Shown piece after piece: positions 10,956 to 24,700 of a stretch of 64,000 nt of DNA. The position numbers and the translations under genes were made by a program. The notes under the pieces were generated by a model. It did not search any database and was not told where the DNA came from. It worked only from the letters and a program-made list of their open reading frames with translations. The DNA comes from Ctenosaura bakeri. Lineage: Eukaryota > Chordata > Lepidosauria > Squamata > Iguanidae. The stretch lies in NCBI GenBank assembly GCA_948474755.1, contig CAOLHI010002161.1, positions 186,001 through 250,000 on the forward strand. Reading direction: 5' to 3'. Within the stretch, counting starts at the first letter, position 1. Each line of letters opens with the position of its first letter.

Positions 10956-11593
10956 TCTGGTCTGTGAGGTTTGACAAGAGCTGCAGAATGCCCAGGGCAT
11001 GATGACAAAGAACTATTAAACGTAAGTAATTTTTATTTTCAAGAATCGTTGTGCTAAAGAAGCTGATTGGTTAACCAATTAGATCACTTCTCTGAAGGTC
11101 TTCCAGAATCAAACTCAGCATTGTGTGCTTGGGTGCACTTGCAAAATGCTACATAATAAATCAGAAAGCAAAGCAAAGAAAAGGCTTAAGTGCACCATTG
11201 TATCTCTGGCCAGTGGCACAGATTTGATAAAGCGCTTGCACTCTGACTGGGCCAGAGCCCACAAAGCACAGCTCACCTCTATTCTGCTTGTCTTCATAAA
11301 GGGGCAGTTTAGAAACCATGCAGCTGCATTTAGCACAAAACCCCACATCAAAGTTCAGTCATGGCCCACGGCAGTTTTATGTTAAGGGCAGCAAAACAGC
11401 CCATGCTGCTCTTATGCAGAATTTGTGCCCCGTGCAGCTTTGCCTAAGTGAACTGTGCCACTCTTGGCAGCTGACCCACTTCTATCAATGGTGTGGATCT
11501 GAGCTGCCAAATTTATGGCAGAATGGGCCTTATCAACTGTTGTCATGATGACTATAACGAACCTCCATATTTAGAGGTAGTACATCACTGACA

Positions 11594-11771
11594 GAATTTC
11601 CACACTAGACAGTTATAGCGCTATGATTCCACTTTCAACATCCTATGGAATCCTGGGGTTTGCAGTTTTGGGAGGGCCCGGCTGGCCCCTCCCGAAACTG
11701 CAAACCCCAGGATTCCATAGGATGTTGAAAGTGGAATCATAGCGCTATAACTGTCTAGTGCAGAAATGGCC
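11594..11771. mobile_element. Fold-back MITE, 180-bp palindromic class
   Basis: 178 bp, almost perfect hairpin; the first two terminal bases are lost. The variable linker GACAGTTATAGCGC is mirrored exactly as GCGCTATAACTGTC in the other arm. Confidence 0.92.
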
Positions 11772-12086
11772 TGAGTTTTGGCATGGTTGCTGGGAGGAGA
11801 ACAGCAGGGGCCAAGCCCTACTTTTCAGTTTCTGGTAGTCACTATAAAAATCAGGATGTTGGACTAACAAAAATCTAGTGCAATGGGCATAATTTCATCT
11901 TTCCAGATCCTATGACATTCTATCCCACTCCCATAACTATATATGCTTTATACCTGAGGCCTTAATAACATTCTGTACTACATCTTAAGCAGCAGGTTTA
12001 TATCACCAAAGTTCATGCTAAAATACAAGCCAGTTAGTCTTAAAGGTGTTGCCATATTTTTTTTCTCATCCTCCCTACTTTTTATA

Positions 12087-12492
12087 TAGTCAGCCTTCCA
12101 CATTCACTAGGGTTAGGGGCAGAAGATTCCTGGCAAAAGTGGAAAGATCACAAATATCAAAATGTGTGAATCTGTGGGAAGGGGGCCAAGGCATGGTGGG
12201 GACAGCAGGCACCCAGAGTCCAAAGCAGGTCAGGAAAAGGAGAGGGGAATGGGTGTGGGTTGGCACAGTGGTCCCATGTTTCCTGTCTCTTGCCCATCTC
12301 CTTCCTTGGGGTGGGGAGGCATTGGGAGAGGAGTTGTGATGCTCAGAAAATGGACCGCATGCCCTGATCAAAGCAACCAAGAGAGAGGGTACTCCTGGGA
12401 AAGCAGCACTTCAGGTGGAGGGCAGGGGCTGGAGAAACTCATACATAATCAAATCCAGGAAAGTCTAACCCACAAATGCGGAAGTCTGACTG
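12087..12492. mobile_element. Tigger/pogo-like non-autonomous DNA transposon
   Basis: Left end AGTCAGCCTTCCACATTC after TA, right end AAGTCTGACTG before TA (12,493-12,494). Shares the GGCCAAGGCATGGTGGGGA interior with the copy at 35.6 kb. Confidence 0.75.
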
Positions 12493-14900
12493 TACTGCAA
12501 GAGATTAGCACAGCTCCTTCTTTGAAAACTCTAATGAACTGAGTCTCTTAGGATGACTTTCCTCTCCAAATATCATTATAATCTAGTATAGATTGTCAAA
12601 CTTGTCTTGAGCTCCTATAGCGTTTTGTAACACTTAAATTAGAGGAGACTGGCCCGTTAAGAATCATTAGGTTATGCTCCCAGAGGGACCACATGGAGAA
12701 GTTAGGTGAAAAGAAACAAGGCAATTGTGCAGATGAGTTATGGCTGAGCTGAAGAAATTGAAAAACAAAAAAGGTATTTTAGAGATTATAGGTACATGTG
12801 TGCACATGTACTCTCTCAATCTCTTATGTGAACATTGCTCAATAAGAGTTTAATTAAGAAAAGCACATTATGAGGGGGCTTCCCAGATGCACAGGGAGAG
12901 GAGAGTATGGCTATAAAGTATCACACTTCAGAGAATTTCCCTTTGACTCATTCAACAGCTATGTTCCAGCAGGATGGGGGAAAAATACTTTGCTGCTAGG
13001 TCTTCCCTCAACCAGTCTGGTCCACATCAGGATGAAGTCAGTAGGGTTTCATTCTTAACAGTTTTTCACAATGCATTGAAGAAGATGAAGGGGAATATTT
13101 TAACACTGCTGCCCAAACAGGTAATTCTCAAGTCTCCTCCACTTAGCCTCAAGTCCTGGAATGCAAAAGATCAAACTGCAGTGAGACTGAACTATGACAG
13201 TAAGTTACTTCTGTTAACTAGCTTTTTTCCCTATCTTTGGTACCCCCACCCCACCCACCCCAAAAAACCACCCCTCTTGTGCTATCCTTTATATGTGTGA
13301 TCAGAAGCAAGCTCCACTGAGTTTAACAGAACTTATTCCCAGGTACGTCTAAATTTGCACTTAGACTACAAATTAGTTACAAATGCCTAAATAACATCCC
13401 CTGGCCTGACCCCCCCAAACCTACCTTAACAGCCAGCAGCCACATGGAAGTCTGTTCAGTTGTCCATCAGGATGTAGGAAGAAGATGCTTGTAGCCTGCC
13501 TCCCACCAGTGAGCAAGGCTGAGATGAGGAATTGCAACAGGGGTCTTGCTTCTGACTGTAGCTGCTTCATTTGCTGGCAGGAAAGGGCTGGAAGCATCAT
13601 CCTCCTGCATCCCAATCAATAGCAGAACAGACCTCCTCTACCTAATGCAGCAACTGTCTGTTAAGGTGGGTTTTGAGGGGATGCTTACCATTGTGATACT
13701 GAATATGGAACAGTTACAGGTCCATAACTCTAGATTATGAATCTGTAACTGCAATAAAGAATACCAGTCTGTAGTATTACTACTAACAGTACAATTAGTA
13801 ATACTGCTACTAACACTGGTATTAGTATTGAGCGCTCAGCCTAATTGGTGCAATTAGGACAGTCTACCAATACTTCAGTTTCTGTAGGTAAGCGATGATT
13901 AGTGGAATAAGCTTCTGAGTATCTTCTTCATGCTGTGTCCACAAAGGAAGCGTCTCCTGCCTGTGTTCACACTTTAGCTGCCAACTAACAGAGAGAACAA
14001 TACAAAATGGTATCTACGAGGTGGTAATTGCTCATGTCAGATATTTCACAGCCCACAACGCCTTGCACCTGTCATGGGGCTGAACAGGGAATTAAGGCAA
14101 GCTGCACAAGGATCATGTGACCAATGAGATTTTATCACTCTCCTCACCTCCACACTCAAACTTCAGACATCCTCTTATACATGCAGAAACGTAGAGAAAT
14201 GGAAAAAAGAAAAGACACAGTGTAGGATTAAAGGAACAGATCTGTTCTCTTTACTCCAATGCTATGAATTTATTGATTGGCAGAAGTGAAAGAGGGACAT
14301 GCAGAATAGGTATCCCACCAACAAAAGATAATGTTGAGAAGAGAGAAAAGATAAGAGAAAGCTGCCCAGTCTATGTTCCAAGGCAGAATCCAGAAAATCC
14401 CAAGTGTTCCACTTGTACTTTGTTCCAGTCAACCGTTTTGATGGCTCAAAGACAGGCTTAATGCCTGCTCTGTGTCAGGGAAGAAACAGAAAGGAGCAGT
14501 GGCAAAGGTGAAGCGTTTGGGAGACGGGAAGGACATGTATATCAATTTCAGCTGACCTCCCTTTCCCAAGAAACCCAGGATACTATAGTTCAGTGGCTTG
14601 ACAAGGAACTGAGAGGTGTCAGCTCCTTCTTAAAAACTACAATTCACAAGGTTCTTGGTGGGAAAGCTATGTCAACAACTTTTAAACCAGTACAGACATG
14701 TTGAAAAGCAAGCTAGCCAAGTGTGAAACATAGGTGGCTGCATCTCTCAGGAATATAATTGCTCAAGACATTTTGAAGCAATGAAGAGGAGTCTTAATAG
14801 GAGCCATCCTCAACCAATAAGCCAAATAATAAATGAATACAAATTTCAACACAGACATACAGTCAAAATAGATTGAGAAGTCAGATGCATCCACCTTCCT
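12493..14900. other. Intergenic stretch downstream of NARS1, little recognised
   Basis: Mostly unique. Around 14,560-14,700 there is a weak hAT-like short repeat (AACTACAATTCACAAGGTTC). No exon with a known product. Confidence 0.45.
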
Positions 14901-14913
14901 ACCAGTATTATCA

Positions 14914-14919
14914 TTTATT
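14914..14919 (-). terminator. Candidate NARS1 poly(A) signal
   Basis: AATAAA on the minus strand about 730 nt downstream of the NARS1 stop. It is the first exact hexamer I noticed in that direction. There is no transcript evidence, and a variant hexamer closer to the stop could be used instead. Confidence 0.25.
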
Positions 14920-15439
14920 TTCAGCATTGTCCCAGCCAAGATACTCCTTTACACAAGATGGCTTACAACATGTAAGACAAGGTGGAAAGCTGCAATTAAT
15001 GAGTAGGGTAATACAGTTTGAGAACTGTAGTAACCTTATGGCAACATTCTGCATTTCTGCAGACACTCTCAAGAGGGAGTTAAATGTGCAATGAACTCCT
15101 TTTCTTCCCTAAGAACCCAAATCGAAAAGTTTTTAAGAAAGGAGGTTCCCACTCAGCCAAATTCTATTCATCTTGCAATCTAATGCATTCCATCCTGCAT
15201 ATGCTAAATAGTTTTACATTTTGGAGAACTGCAATTATTCTTTTTTTAAGTAGTAGTAGACTTTTTTTTTACCAGAAGTCAAGCCTAGACTCTTGAATAT
15301 TATGAAAAGAAATTTTATGGAATTCTTTTAAGGGATCTATAAGAGCTGCATGTTGCAAAATATGTGATATCTAAATAATGCATATTGCTTTTAAGAAACA
15401 ACAACTACCAATCAGTACATTTAAATATACCTACAGGTT

Positions 15440-15472
15440 GGATGAAGGGAAGGGAAGGGAGGGAGGGAAGGA
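15440..15472. repeat. Short GGGAA/GGGA/GGAA purine run
   Basis: GGAAGGGAAGGGAGGGAGGG-type run in the presumed NARS1 3' UTR or 3' flank. Confidence 0.7.
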
Positions 15473-15647
15473 AGGAATTCCTGAAATCAGTAGACTTTCA
15501 ATTTAAATTCAAAGTGATTGTATTTTCATTTGAGAAAGGAGAATGTAGAATATTTGTATTTTGTAGGATGATGAAACAGGAACTTCAGAGCTAAAAAGAC
15601 GGCTCTAGAGAAGACTGGCAGGACTCTATCCGCCAGGCTGATTTCAA

Positions 15648-15779
15648 TTAGGGTTTGCAGCGCTGGACAAAGCGTGGGTAGAGACACACATCCCGAATGT
15701 GGTATCTGTTCAGAATCCAGGTGAGGAATCTCTCCAAGCCCAAGCCGTAGCCACCATGTGGGCAGGTGCCATATTTACG
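15648..15779 (-). CDS. NARS1: NARS1 coding exon 15 (motif 3 and stop)
   Basis: 43 codons (residues 517-559) plus TAA at 15650-15648. It holds motif 3, [13 protein letters not shown], whose arginine (R533) contacts ATP, and the C-terminus [18 protein letters not shown] followed by KP. The human protein ends in TP, so only the penultimate residue differs. Confidence 0.98.
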   Translation of the reverse strand, partial: RKYGTCPHGGYGLGLERFLTWILNRYHIRDVCLYPRFVQRCKP

Positions 15780-18700
15780 CTGTGAAGCCAAACAAGAAAG
15801 AAACACCATCAGTCTACGGCCCTGATGAACAGTAGGATCACAGTGAACAAGCGAAAACCTATAACCATCTGTGGCTTCAAATGCCTTGCAGCCAGATTCC
15901 TAAGATACAGAATTGTGATTTCTGAATTATTTATACAGTCCACCCTTCACATTCGTGTGTTCGACATTCACAAATTTGATTATTCGCAAGTGTGCATGTT
16001 CCCCACCACCACCAATTCTTCTCGTCCCTTTCCCATGCATTTTGCCCCAGCATGAAGATGTTGTGCTGAGGCAAAACTGAAGGGAATGGGGTGGGGGTGA
16101 GGCTCCAAAGAGCCATCCTTTCCTCCTCCGGAGTTTCCCCTCTCCTTGCCATGCATTTTGCTCCAGTGTGGAGATCTCACTCTGAGGCAAAAGGAATGGC
16201 GATTGCAGGGAGGGCTCCCAAGAGCCTTCCTTTCATCCTCTGGAGTTCCCCCGCTTCCCTTCAATTTTCTCCATGCTGGAGCAAAATGCACGGGAAAAGG
16301 CGGGGAACTCCAGAGAATGAAAGGAAGGCTGTTGGGAGCCTTTCCTCCAGTCTCATTCCTTCTATTTTGCATGGGAACGAGAATGGAGGGAGCACCAGCA
16401 GGGAATGGGAGAGGGAGCAGATGGGGGAGTTATTTGTGATTTCTCCATTTTCGTGAGGGTTCTATGCCCCGAACCCCTGCAAATGTGGAGGGAGGACAGT
16501 AGTCCTGTCTAACCATTATTCAAAAGATGGCGTAAATTGTTTCTCCCTTCATAACAACCTTGTAAGGTACAGAAACAATAACTGACTCATAGCCATCCTC
16601 TGGAGTCCTGGGATTTGAAAATCAAGTCTCTCCAGTCTTCTGTTCAGCACTATATCTATTTATTTTGTAAGCTGCCTTTGGTTTCCATGTCAGGACACAG
16701 AATACAAATATTTTAAATAAAATAATTGTTACACAAGGGGGCGGGAGCATTTACCCTTCTGGATAATTTGGAATACAGTTCCAGAGTTCAGGGGTTTATA
16801 TCACAACTCCCATAACCCACTAGAGGATTCTGCTAGGTATAACCTAAAATTTAGCTCTTCCAAACTTACCATTTGTCATACTGGTTTAAAAAGATAAAAG
16901 TTCAAACCATCTGGACCACCCCTCTACATGATACCAAACTAGGGTTAAGATTCTTTGCTATCAGCCAAGGAAAGCACAGCCAATTTTCTCCACAATTTTC
17001 TCCCAACCAAAGTTCTGCAGCTACAGGAGGAAACAGTATCACAGGGATGGTTGATTCCATCAGCTCCTGCATAAATGTGTCATTGGTGAGTGTCACTGCA
17101 AGGGATCTTGTTCCTTCCCTTGTTCTTGGGCAGCATCCCAGTAACTTTCAAGGTCTTTCTGAGTAGGTCACTGACCAGTACTGATAGCATTTGTCCATTT
17201 ATAAAGCATGATTCACCCTCACAGTGGCTGAGTGGTTGTCTATGTAGACTGAAAGTCGACAGCTGTTAGGTCAGTACAGCAATGACTGTGCCTCTGCAAT
17301 AGGAGTGGTTCAATCATTTGATCATAAACATGCTTTAGAATAATTAGGTTCGGGGGACCACAATCCCCAGAATCCCCCACACAACCAGTGGGCATGTTAC
17401 CTGGGGAATTCTGAGAGCTGTATTCTCAAACCTAATTTTTTTTCCAGGCTCTGATCATACACAACACAGAGTAGCAGCAGTTCTGTCTGAGAGGCCAGCC
17501 TGTAGGGATGCCACAGAAGCCTTTTTATAATGTAATGAAGCAGTGTAATGATTTGGGTGTCGCACCAGGATTGTGGAGACCATAGTTCAAACCTCTGCTC
17601 AACCATGAAAACCAGCTGGGTGACTATGGGCAAGCTGCATTCTCTGAGTGTCAGAGAATGGAAGGCCATGGGCTTTACCATGGCCACGGAAGCCATGGTA
17701 AACCCCATCTGAACAAATCTTGCCAAGAAAACTATGTGATAGGGCCACCTTAGAATCACTGTAAGTTGGAAGCAACTTGAAAACACACAACAACACATTT
17801 AATGGCAACACTCCCGGTAGCCACAGGTGACCAGATGTTCCACACAGATGAGGAATGGAAACCAAAGTAAGTGACAGAGAATATAGGCGAGTTGGAGTGG
17901 GGAGAGAACTCCATTTCTCCTCTGCCAGTTTACTCTGCCTCCATCACAGGAAGTAGGCTGCCTTCCATGGAAACAAAGTGGTCTGGGGACTGGGAGGCAT
18001 CACTTCTGTAACACTTCTGTTTTTAAAAACCAGCTTAAGAGGCTAATATCATGTGCTTATATGGAACAAGGACGCTTGCCTCTTCCACAGCCAATGTGGA
18101 AATGCAGGCTGCTAGCCTCTCCAGCAGGTAAGCCCAAAATAAATACAGCTGACATAGGGTTATTTGTGTTACAGTGTTTTGCATAACACTGTTTGCAAAT
18201 AACTGGACTGTACTAAGAGCAGCTTGAGCTGGACAGCCAGCCTCCCATTCCCTTCTAAAGAGAGCCCAACACGACCACAAAAGCATTTTTCCCTTGGGAC
18301 TCTGCTCACAGCGACAGCTACCATCCTAGCACCAAGGCCAAACTACATCCAGTCTTCCTGACAGGCGATCAACACCTCAGGAGAAATCTTCTTTCTTGCA
18401 CCCTTGTTGCTAATACACAAGAGGTCAAGATATTAAAGCTCTGCCAGCAATTAAGCAGGTGGTTAGGGAAGGAGAACAAAAGGCCCAACACGATTCTCCC
18501 AGTGACCATTTGGAGCAAGGATGTGTGCAGTTGCTACTTTCCACCTGCCTCTGCACAGCCTGGAGAAAGCTGTTGCACAAGGAGGTACTAGATGCCTCCT
18601 TTTACAACACTGAAATAAGTAGTTATACTAATACCGGGTCTGACAATGGTGTGCATGGGATTTTCCTCCATTTCCTCCCATGGGCCACACCCTCCAGGTA

Positions 18701-21700
18701 CTTCAGAAGTGTTGCAAAGCACCTTGGGAAGGGGCAGCATGAGCAGCTTCTGTAGCAGGATAGACTGTTAAATCGCTATATTTGCAGACAGTTTTAGTGA
18801 TGCTTGGGCCATTTTCAGGTACAAAAAAAAAATTCACACAAAAATCATCCCAGGGAAAAAAAGACTTGAAATTTGATTGGGACGTAATGGGAATCTTTAC
18901 GGGCCCCAAAAGCTTGGGTGCAGCTTGGGTCACACTGTCTCCAGCCCTGTTTGCTGGGGTAATTTCGGGTTACATATGTTGCCAAGGGGATTCCACCCAC
19001 AGAACGCTGCTGAAGGGGAGATAAGAGAGGATCTGGTCCTTCCTTGACCCTTACAAGCATGGTCACAGTGCAGGACATCCCTTCCCACACATAGATATGG
19101 AAAGTGAACTACAGCTGCACCAAACAGAGCAACTAGATGAACAACAGTGCATCTAGCAGTGTTGGCAGAAATGGATTAAACGTCCCCTTCTGTCAGCTCC
19201 TGTGAGCAGCTGCCTTGGGGCACTGGCTTGTTAAGATGAAGCCGATCAGACCATGCCCTTTTAGACAGAACACCTTTCAAGAACCACTTTCTGTCCTGCA
19301 AATTAATAAAACGAGCAGAGCAGAAAGGAAAGCCGCAGCTCCCCAAGGTTTTAGACATTGCCACTGAGGCCACGTCACACTCTCCATGCAAAGAAAGGCA
19401 ATGGGAAACTGGCCATATTGGAGCAATCACTCCTTCACAGCAAGCAGAGGTCTTCTCCCCTGCCACAGAAACCAGCCAACTGCAACAAACAATGTGTCAA
19501 GCATGAGCATTTTGGTCGCCCAGGGGCTGAAGAAGAGACTCCCTGAGCCGAATGACAGTTTCAAATTTCTGCTGCCAGATGAGTCCCAAGTGCCAAAGCT
19601 CTGAATAATTCAAAACAATGTCCAGAGTTGGGGAATACAGTTTAGGACCCACCCAAAATGCCACCCCCCCCAAAAAAATGTGCAAGCCTTTGAGATCTGC
19701 TCATCTAGGGGCTGGAGGCAAAAACAGGAAGCCCAAAAATTTGGCCGTATGATAAAACTTTTGAGGTTAAACTTGGTCCCAAGGCAGAGATTACTGATAG
19801 GTGTGCAGGTCTCAGATTACATCTGGCAATATACACTGGGATAAAAGGTATCCCAAATATACACTGACAGATGGCCATCCAGCCTCTGCTTAAGACCCCC
19901 CAAAGAAGGAGACTCCACCACATTCCCAGGCAGTGTATTCCACTGTCAAACTGCTCTTACCATCAGGAAGTTCTTCTTCATGTTTAGGTGGAATATCTCT
20001 TTCTGACATTTGAAGCTATTGCTCCATGTCCTAGTCTCTGGAGCAGCAGAAAACAGGCTTGCTCCATCCTTCCTATGATATCCCTTTCAAATATTTAAAC
20101 ATAGCTATCACACCGCCTCTTAACCTTCTCTTCTCCAAGCTAAACACACCCAGCTCCCTACACCTCTCCTCAGAGGACAAGGTTTCCAGGCCTTCTGCTA
20201 TTTTGGTCACTTCTGGACATGTTCCAGCTTGTCAATATCCTTCCTGAACCATGGTGCCCAAAACTGGGCACAATATTCCAGGTGGGGTCTGACCAAAGCA
20301 GAATAAAGGGGTACTATTACTTCCCTTGACACTAGATTCCTGTTCATGCAGCCCAGAATTGCATTAGCTTTCTTAACTGCTGCATCACACTGCTGAGTCA
20401 TATTCAGACTGTGACCTACTAAGACTCCTAGATCCCTTTCACTTCCATGCCTTAGATGTACATTCAAATTGTGGTCTCCCAGAGTGCCAGCCCGATAATC
20501 AAACTATCATGCCATGTTAGCTTTGAGTAGCACTGGTGTAAAAAGCTCTTGAAAAGTAAGGAGCAGCCACAGCCTCTCCAAACTGGATCAGGACAGGGAT
20601 GCAGAGATAGGATATGGATTGCTTCCCTCCACCACAGCCACATCCTCGCTCTCTGTATATTTGCCATATACATTTGAAACTCCATTCACGCAACTGGTAA
20701 CAGCACCAATGGTGTCTCGTCTGGCTTTGCCCCCAGACAGGGCGCTGGCCTTCACCATGAGGAGCAGGTGCAGAAAGACATCTGATAACCCTCAGGGCAA
20801 GGAGGTCAGCAGCCAGCCTTGTCCCCACCCCACCCCACCCCCTCACACTTTATTGTCTTTGAGAACAATGGACTCAACCACTTAGGTGCCAAACTGTGTC
20901 TGGATCTGTTTTGCTTGGACAACCTAAGCAAGATGGAGAGGGGAAAAGCACACTCCAAAAGCTTTATGCTTTTTAAAAACCAGTTCACCTACTGAGAACT
21001 GCCTGCTTTGGTCTATGTTTTGCCTTGGAACAATCTGGGGTTCACACAGCTGTTGATAGAGAATCCAAACACAATACTACACACCTGGTCTGTGTACCAG
21101 TAATAAGGTGTGGGATCAATGCCTTCTCTCTTGTAGCCTTCCAGCATTTCATCGCTGTCCCAAATACGCATTGAGCCTCCCACAATCTCTCCAACATTGG
21201 GCATCAGTACATCAACCTAAAGAAAGCAAGATTACAAAATAAAAACAATACTGTAAGAGCTCACAGAGGGTGAACACAAATTAACATAATTTGAGGCAGC
21301 TCTCTCCTTCTCTTGAATGATTTCAGACCATGTGGAATAAAAACAATAAAATCACTCAATTATAATCAGGGGCAACAGATAGAGATAACAACTGGGAAAA
21401 TGATCAGGAAAATGTCTGCATAAACAGATCAATCTTCAGTTGCTGGTGGAAAACACACAACAGCGGGAGCCCGCTTAATTTCAATGGGGAAACTACTGCA
21501 GGGGTGGACAACTGTGGCCCTCAAACATTGGATTACAAGTCTCATCAGGCTGAAACAATGGTAAGGGATACTGGGAATTGCAGTCAAACATCTGAGAAAC
21601 TATAGTTGCCCAACCCTTTTGAGCCTCACACAGCTTCTCAGATGCTCTCCATACTCATGATTTAGAGGCTATTAGCCTACATGGGATGCCAAAGGCCTCT

Positions 21701-24700
21701 TGTTCTATCCAGTGCACATGGCCTGATGCTTTCCTTGTTAAACATCTATAGAAGTCCTAGACTGGCTTCAGTTTCAGCATGCTATAAAGCAGTGTCCTGC
21801 TTTTTATGGCTCTCCAGATGTTGCTGGACTATGTATGTGCTTTCAAGCAGCCTGTCGACTTATGTTGACCCCATTAATTTCATGGGGTCTTCTAAGGCAA
21901 GGAATTTTCAGAGGAGGTTTTGCCATTTCCTTCTTCTGAAATATAGCCCACAGTCCCTAGCATCCCTTGGTGGCCTCCTATCCAAGTACTACCCAGGGCT
22001 GATCCTGCTGGTGCCTTCAGGGTATTCGAATGCCACTGCTGTACTACGGTTCCCTAAATTTCTCATCACTGGTTCCCATGTTAGTGAGAACCACTCTGGG
22101 TTTTTAATCTAAACTGTTAAAGGAGCTATTCAACCTGATTAACTTATTTCACAGGCTGGGGTATGGAACCTTGGATAGCTCCTTGGAGTTCAGCCCATTA
22201 GGCCATTTCCGCACTAGACTGTTATAGCACTATGATTCCACTTTCAACCTCCTATGGAATCCTGGGGTTTGCAGTTTTGGGAGGGGCCCGCTGGCCCCTC
22301 CCGAAACTGCAAACCCCAGGATTCCATAGGAGATTGAAAGTGGAATCATAGCGCTATAATAGTGTAGTGCAGAAATGGCCTAAAATTCAAAAAAGATTCA
22401 CTCCGCTGCTGCTATCAAAAGCTCCTGGGTGTAATTCACACTACAAATTCCTCCTGCACATGAGTAAGCTTGACCATCCCAAGGCACAGCCCAAGATGGA
22501 GAAACATAACCTATCATGCAGGCAGTTCTGGATACAAAACAGCAACAAGAGGCCAGCCAACAGCTGCTGGGAACAATAGCCCGGCACAGTAAAAGAAATC
22601 ACTGCTGGCAACCCACATCATCAACCAGTGTACACTTTACATTTCTCTACGGGGAGGCTGCACCTGCTTCATATGGATCGCATGATCCAGCTGTGACTGG
22701 CTTTGTTTTAGGACTTAATGCTGAGAATAGCAGGAAAGGGAGAAGATAATCAACTTTCACCCCAGGCCACCATAACAGATTGTGCCTTCATTTTCCAAGT
22801 GCCCAGCCTCTTCTTATTCCATAGATTTTTCCACTGCCTTCACCATATTTCTTTTCAGGGTGTGGTAAACTGCCTCAGACCTTAAAAAAGTCAACCCACA
22901 GGATGCAAACGTGAGCCATCGCCACCTCCGCCTGTTTCTCCTTACATTACAGCCCAATCCTGGCAGACAGCTGCAATGAAGCAGCAGAATACAGGATGTG
23001 ACAGAGGGCTCTTCGTGCCTGTCTACAAGGTCAACTCATCTTCCCAACGACAGGACAGAGACTATGCCACAAATTAATTTGATCCACTTTTGAACACACA
23101 CAGGAACACAATGCAGTGTTGGACTCAGTAAACCCTGAGAGTCTGGACCTGATCAAGTAACCAACTTGACTTGTTAACTCAGTTTTCCTGATACAATGGT
23201 ACTTTTTTAAAAAAAATCATACTTGTTTAATGTGTGTTTGCTTTGCCCTCAGCTCTTACTCTCCGAAACCCTTCAGAGGTGGGTAGATGACCCATTGCCT
23301 TCCCCCACATATTGGACTGCAAGTCCCATGATCCCTGATCAGGTTGGTTGAGGCTTACGGGACTTTAGGTGCAAGACAAACTAAATCTGCTATTCCAGCC
23401 TGGGCAAATCTGATAAGATTCTACTGCTGATCAGACTGGCTTGATGGTTGCATTTGTATCACCTGATGCCTGTGGCATCAAGAGTTATTTTAATAAGGTG
23501 CAGAAAGCAGATGAACCTCTGAATGCTGCTACATATCAAGCCCCAGCAGCCCTAGCCAGTGGTAAGGAATGTTGGGAACTGTAGTCTGTGGGATTCCCAC
23601 CCCTGCTTTATGTAGATGAAAAAGTCAGCAGAGAAAGAGCTCATGTATCAGATACAATATCCATGCTTCACTTATGACACGTTGCTTTTTAACCAAGTCA
23701 CAGCCACTGTCTGCATCATAAAGAAGCAAGTGGTAGAACTACAAAAGACCTTATCTCCTTATATAGACCTGTCCAAGTTTTAAGATCTTTCAGAGATGGC
23801 TTTCGCTCAGTTTCACTACCATCACAGGCACACACGCTGAGGACATGGGAGGGAGCTTTGTCACAGCTCCCAGGCTGTGGAACTCCTTTCCATAGGAAGT
23901 CCCTTTCTGCTCTGTTATCTGACACCACGCAAATACTTTTTTTTTAATTGAGGCAGGCCCTTGGTTCTTATAGCAGATGGCAGAAGGTGTTTGCAAGGAG
24001 CTTTCATCTTTTAGTTATGGGTCTTTCTATACTACACAGTTACAGTGCTATTATTCCACTTTCAACATCCTGTGGAATTCTGGGGTTTGTCGTTTACTGA
24101 GGCCCAAGAGCTCTCTGGCTGGGTATTTTCAATACCGCTCTCTAATCTGCAAACCCCAGAATTCCATAGGATATTGAAAGTGGAATAACAACACTATAAC
24201 AGTGTAATGTGGAAAGGGCTTATGTTTTTAAATGTGCTTTACATTGTTTTAACTATGTGCTTCTTAACATCATTGTTGAGTCGTTTTTTTAAGCTTTTGT
24301 ATAATAAGATTTTAGCTGAACTTTGTCAATCATCTTGAGCCCCATGCCAGAAGAAAGGAAGGTAGGTAGACAGGCAAATAAATAAATAAATTCTGGAGTG
24401 CCCTGCGCCAGAGCTGGGGGCATGGAAAGGCATATTCATTTTTGAATGCTTCCCTGCAACTTGATATCTTAAAAACGAGGATATCAGAAATAAATTTAAG
24501 GAAGCTTTCTCTCTGATGTGCTAGCTTGCTTCATGCAGGAAGCATTCAAAACAGCAGCACTACCTGCACTCTGAAGTAACACAGTCCAGATCATCCTATG
24601 CAGATAAAGGTAATTCAGGCCTCATTCAACAAGTGTCACATGCCAGAAATCAAGTGATTTCCATGCCTGTGTCCATCAAAGCAGAGCCCTGCAATCTTTT

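Noticed and set aside
12046..12542. Plus- and minus-strand open frames of 96-126 codons
   Set aside because: They lie in a Tigger-like element. Similar frames in the related copies at 25.7 and 35.6 kb differ by frameshifts, as expected for non-coding repeats.
15927..16456. Several overlapping open frames up to 130 codons
   Set aside because: All lie in the Tigger-like element with internal tandem and inverted repeats in intron 14.
21681..22112. A 143-codon plus-strand open frame
   Set aside because: It overlaps an antisense 5S-derived SINE in NARS1 intron 13 and has no recognisable product.
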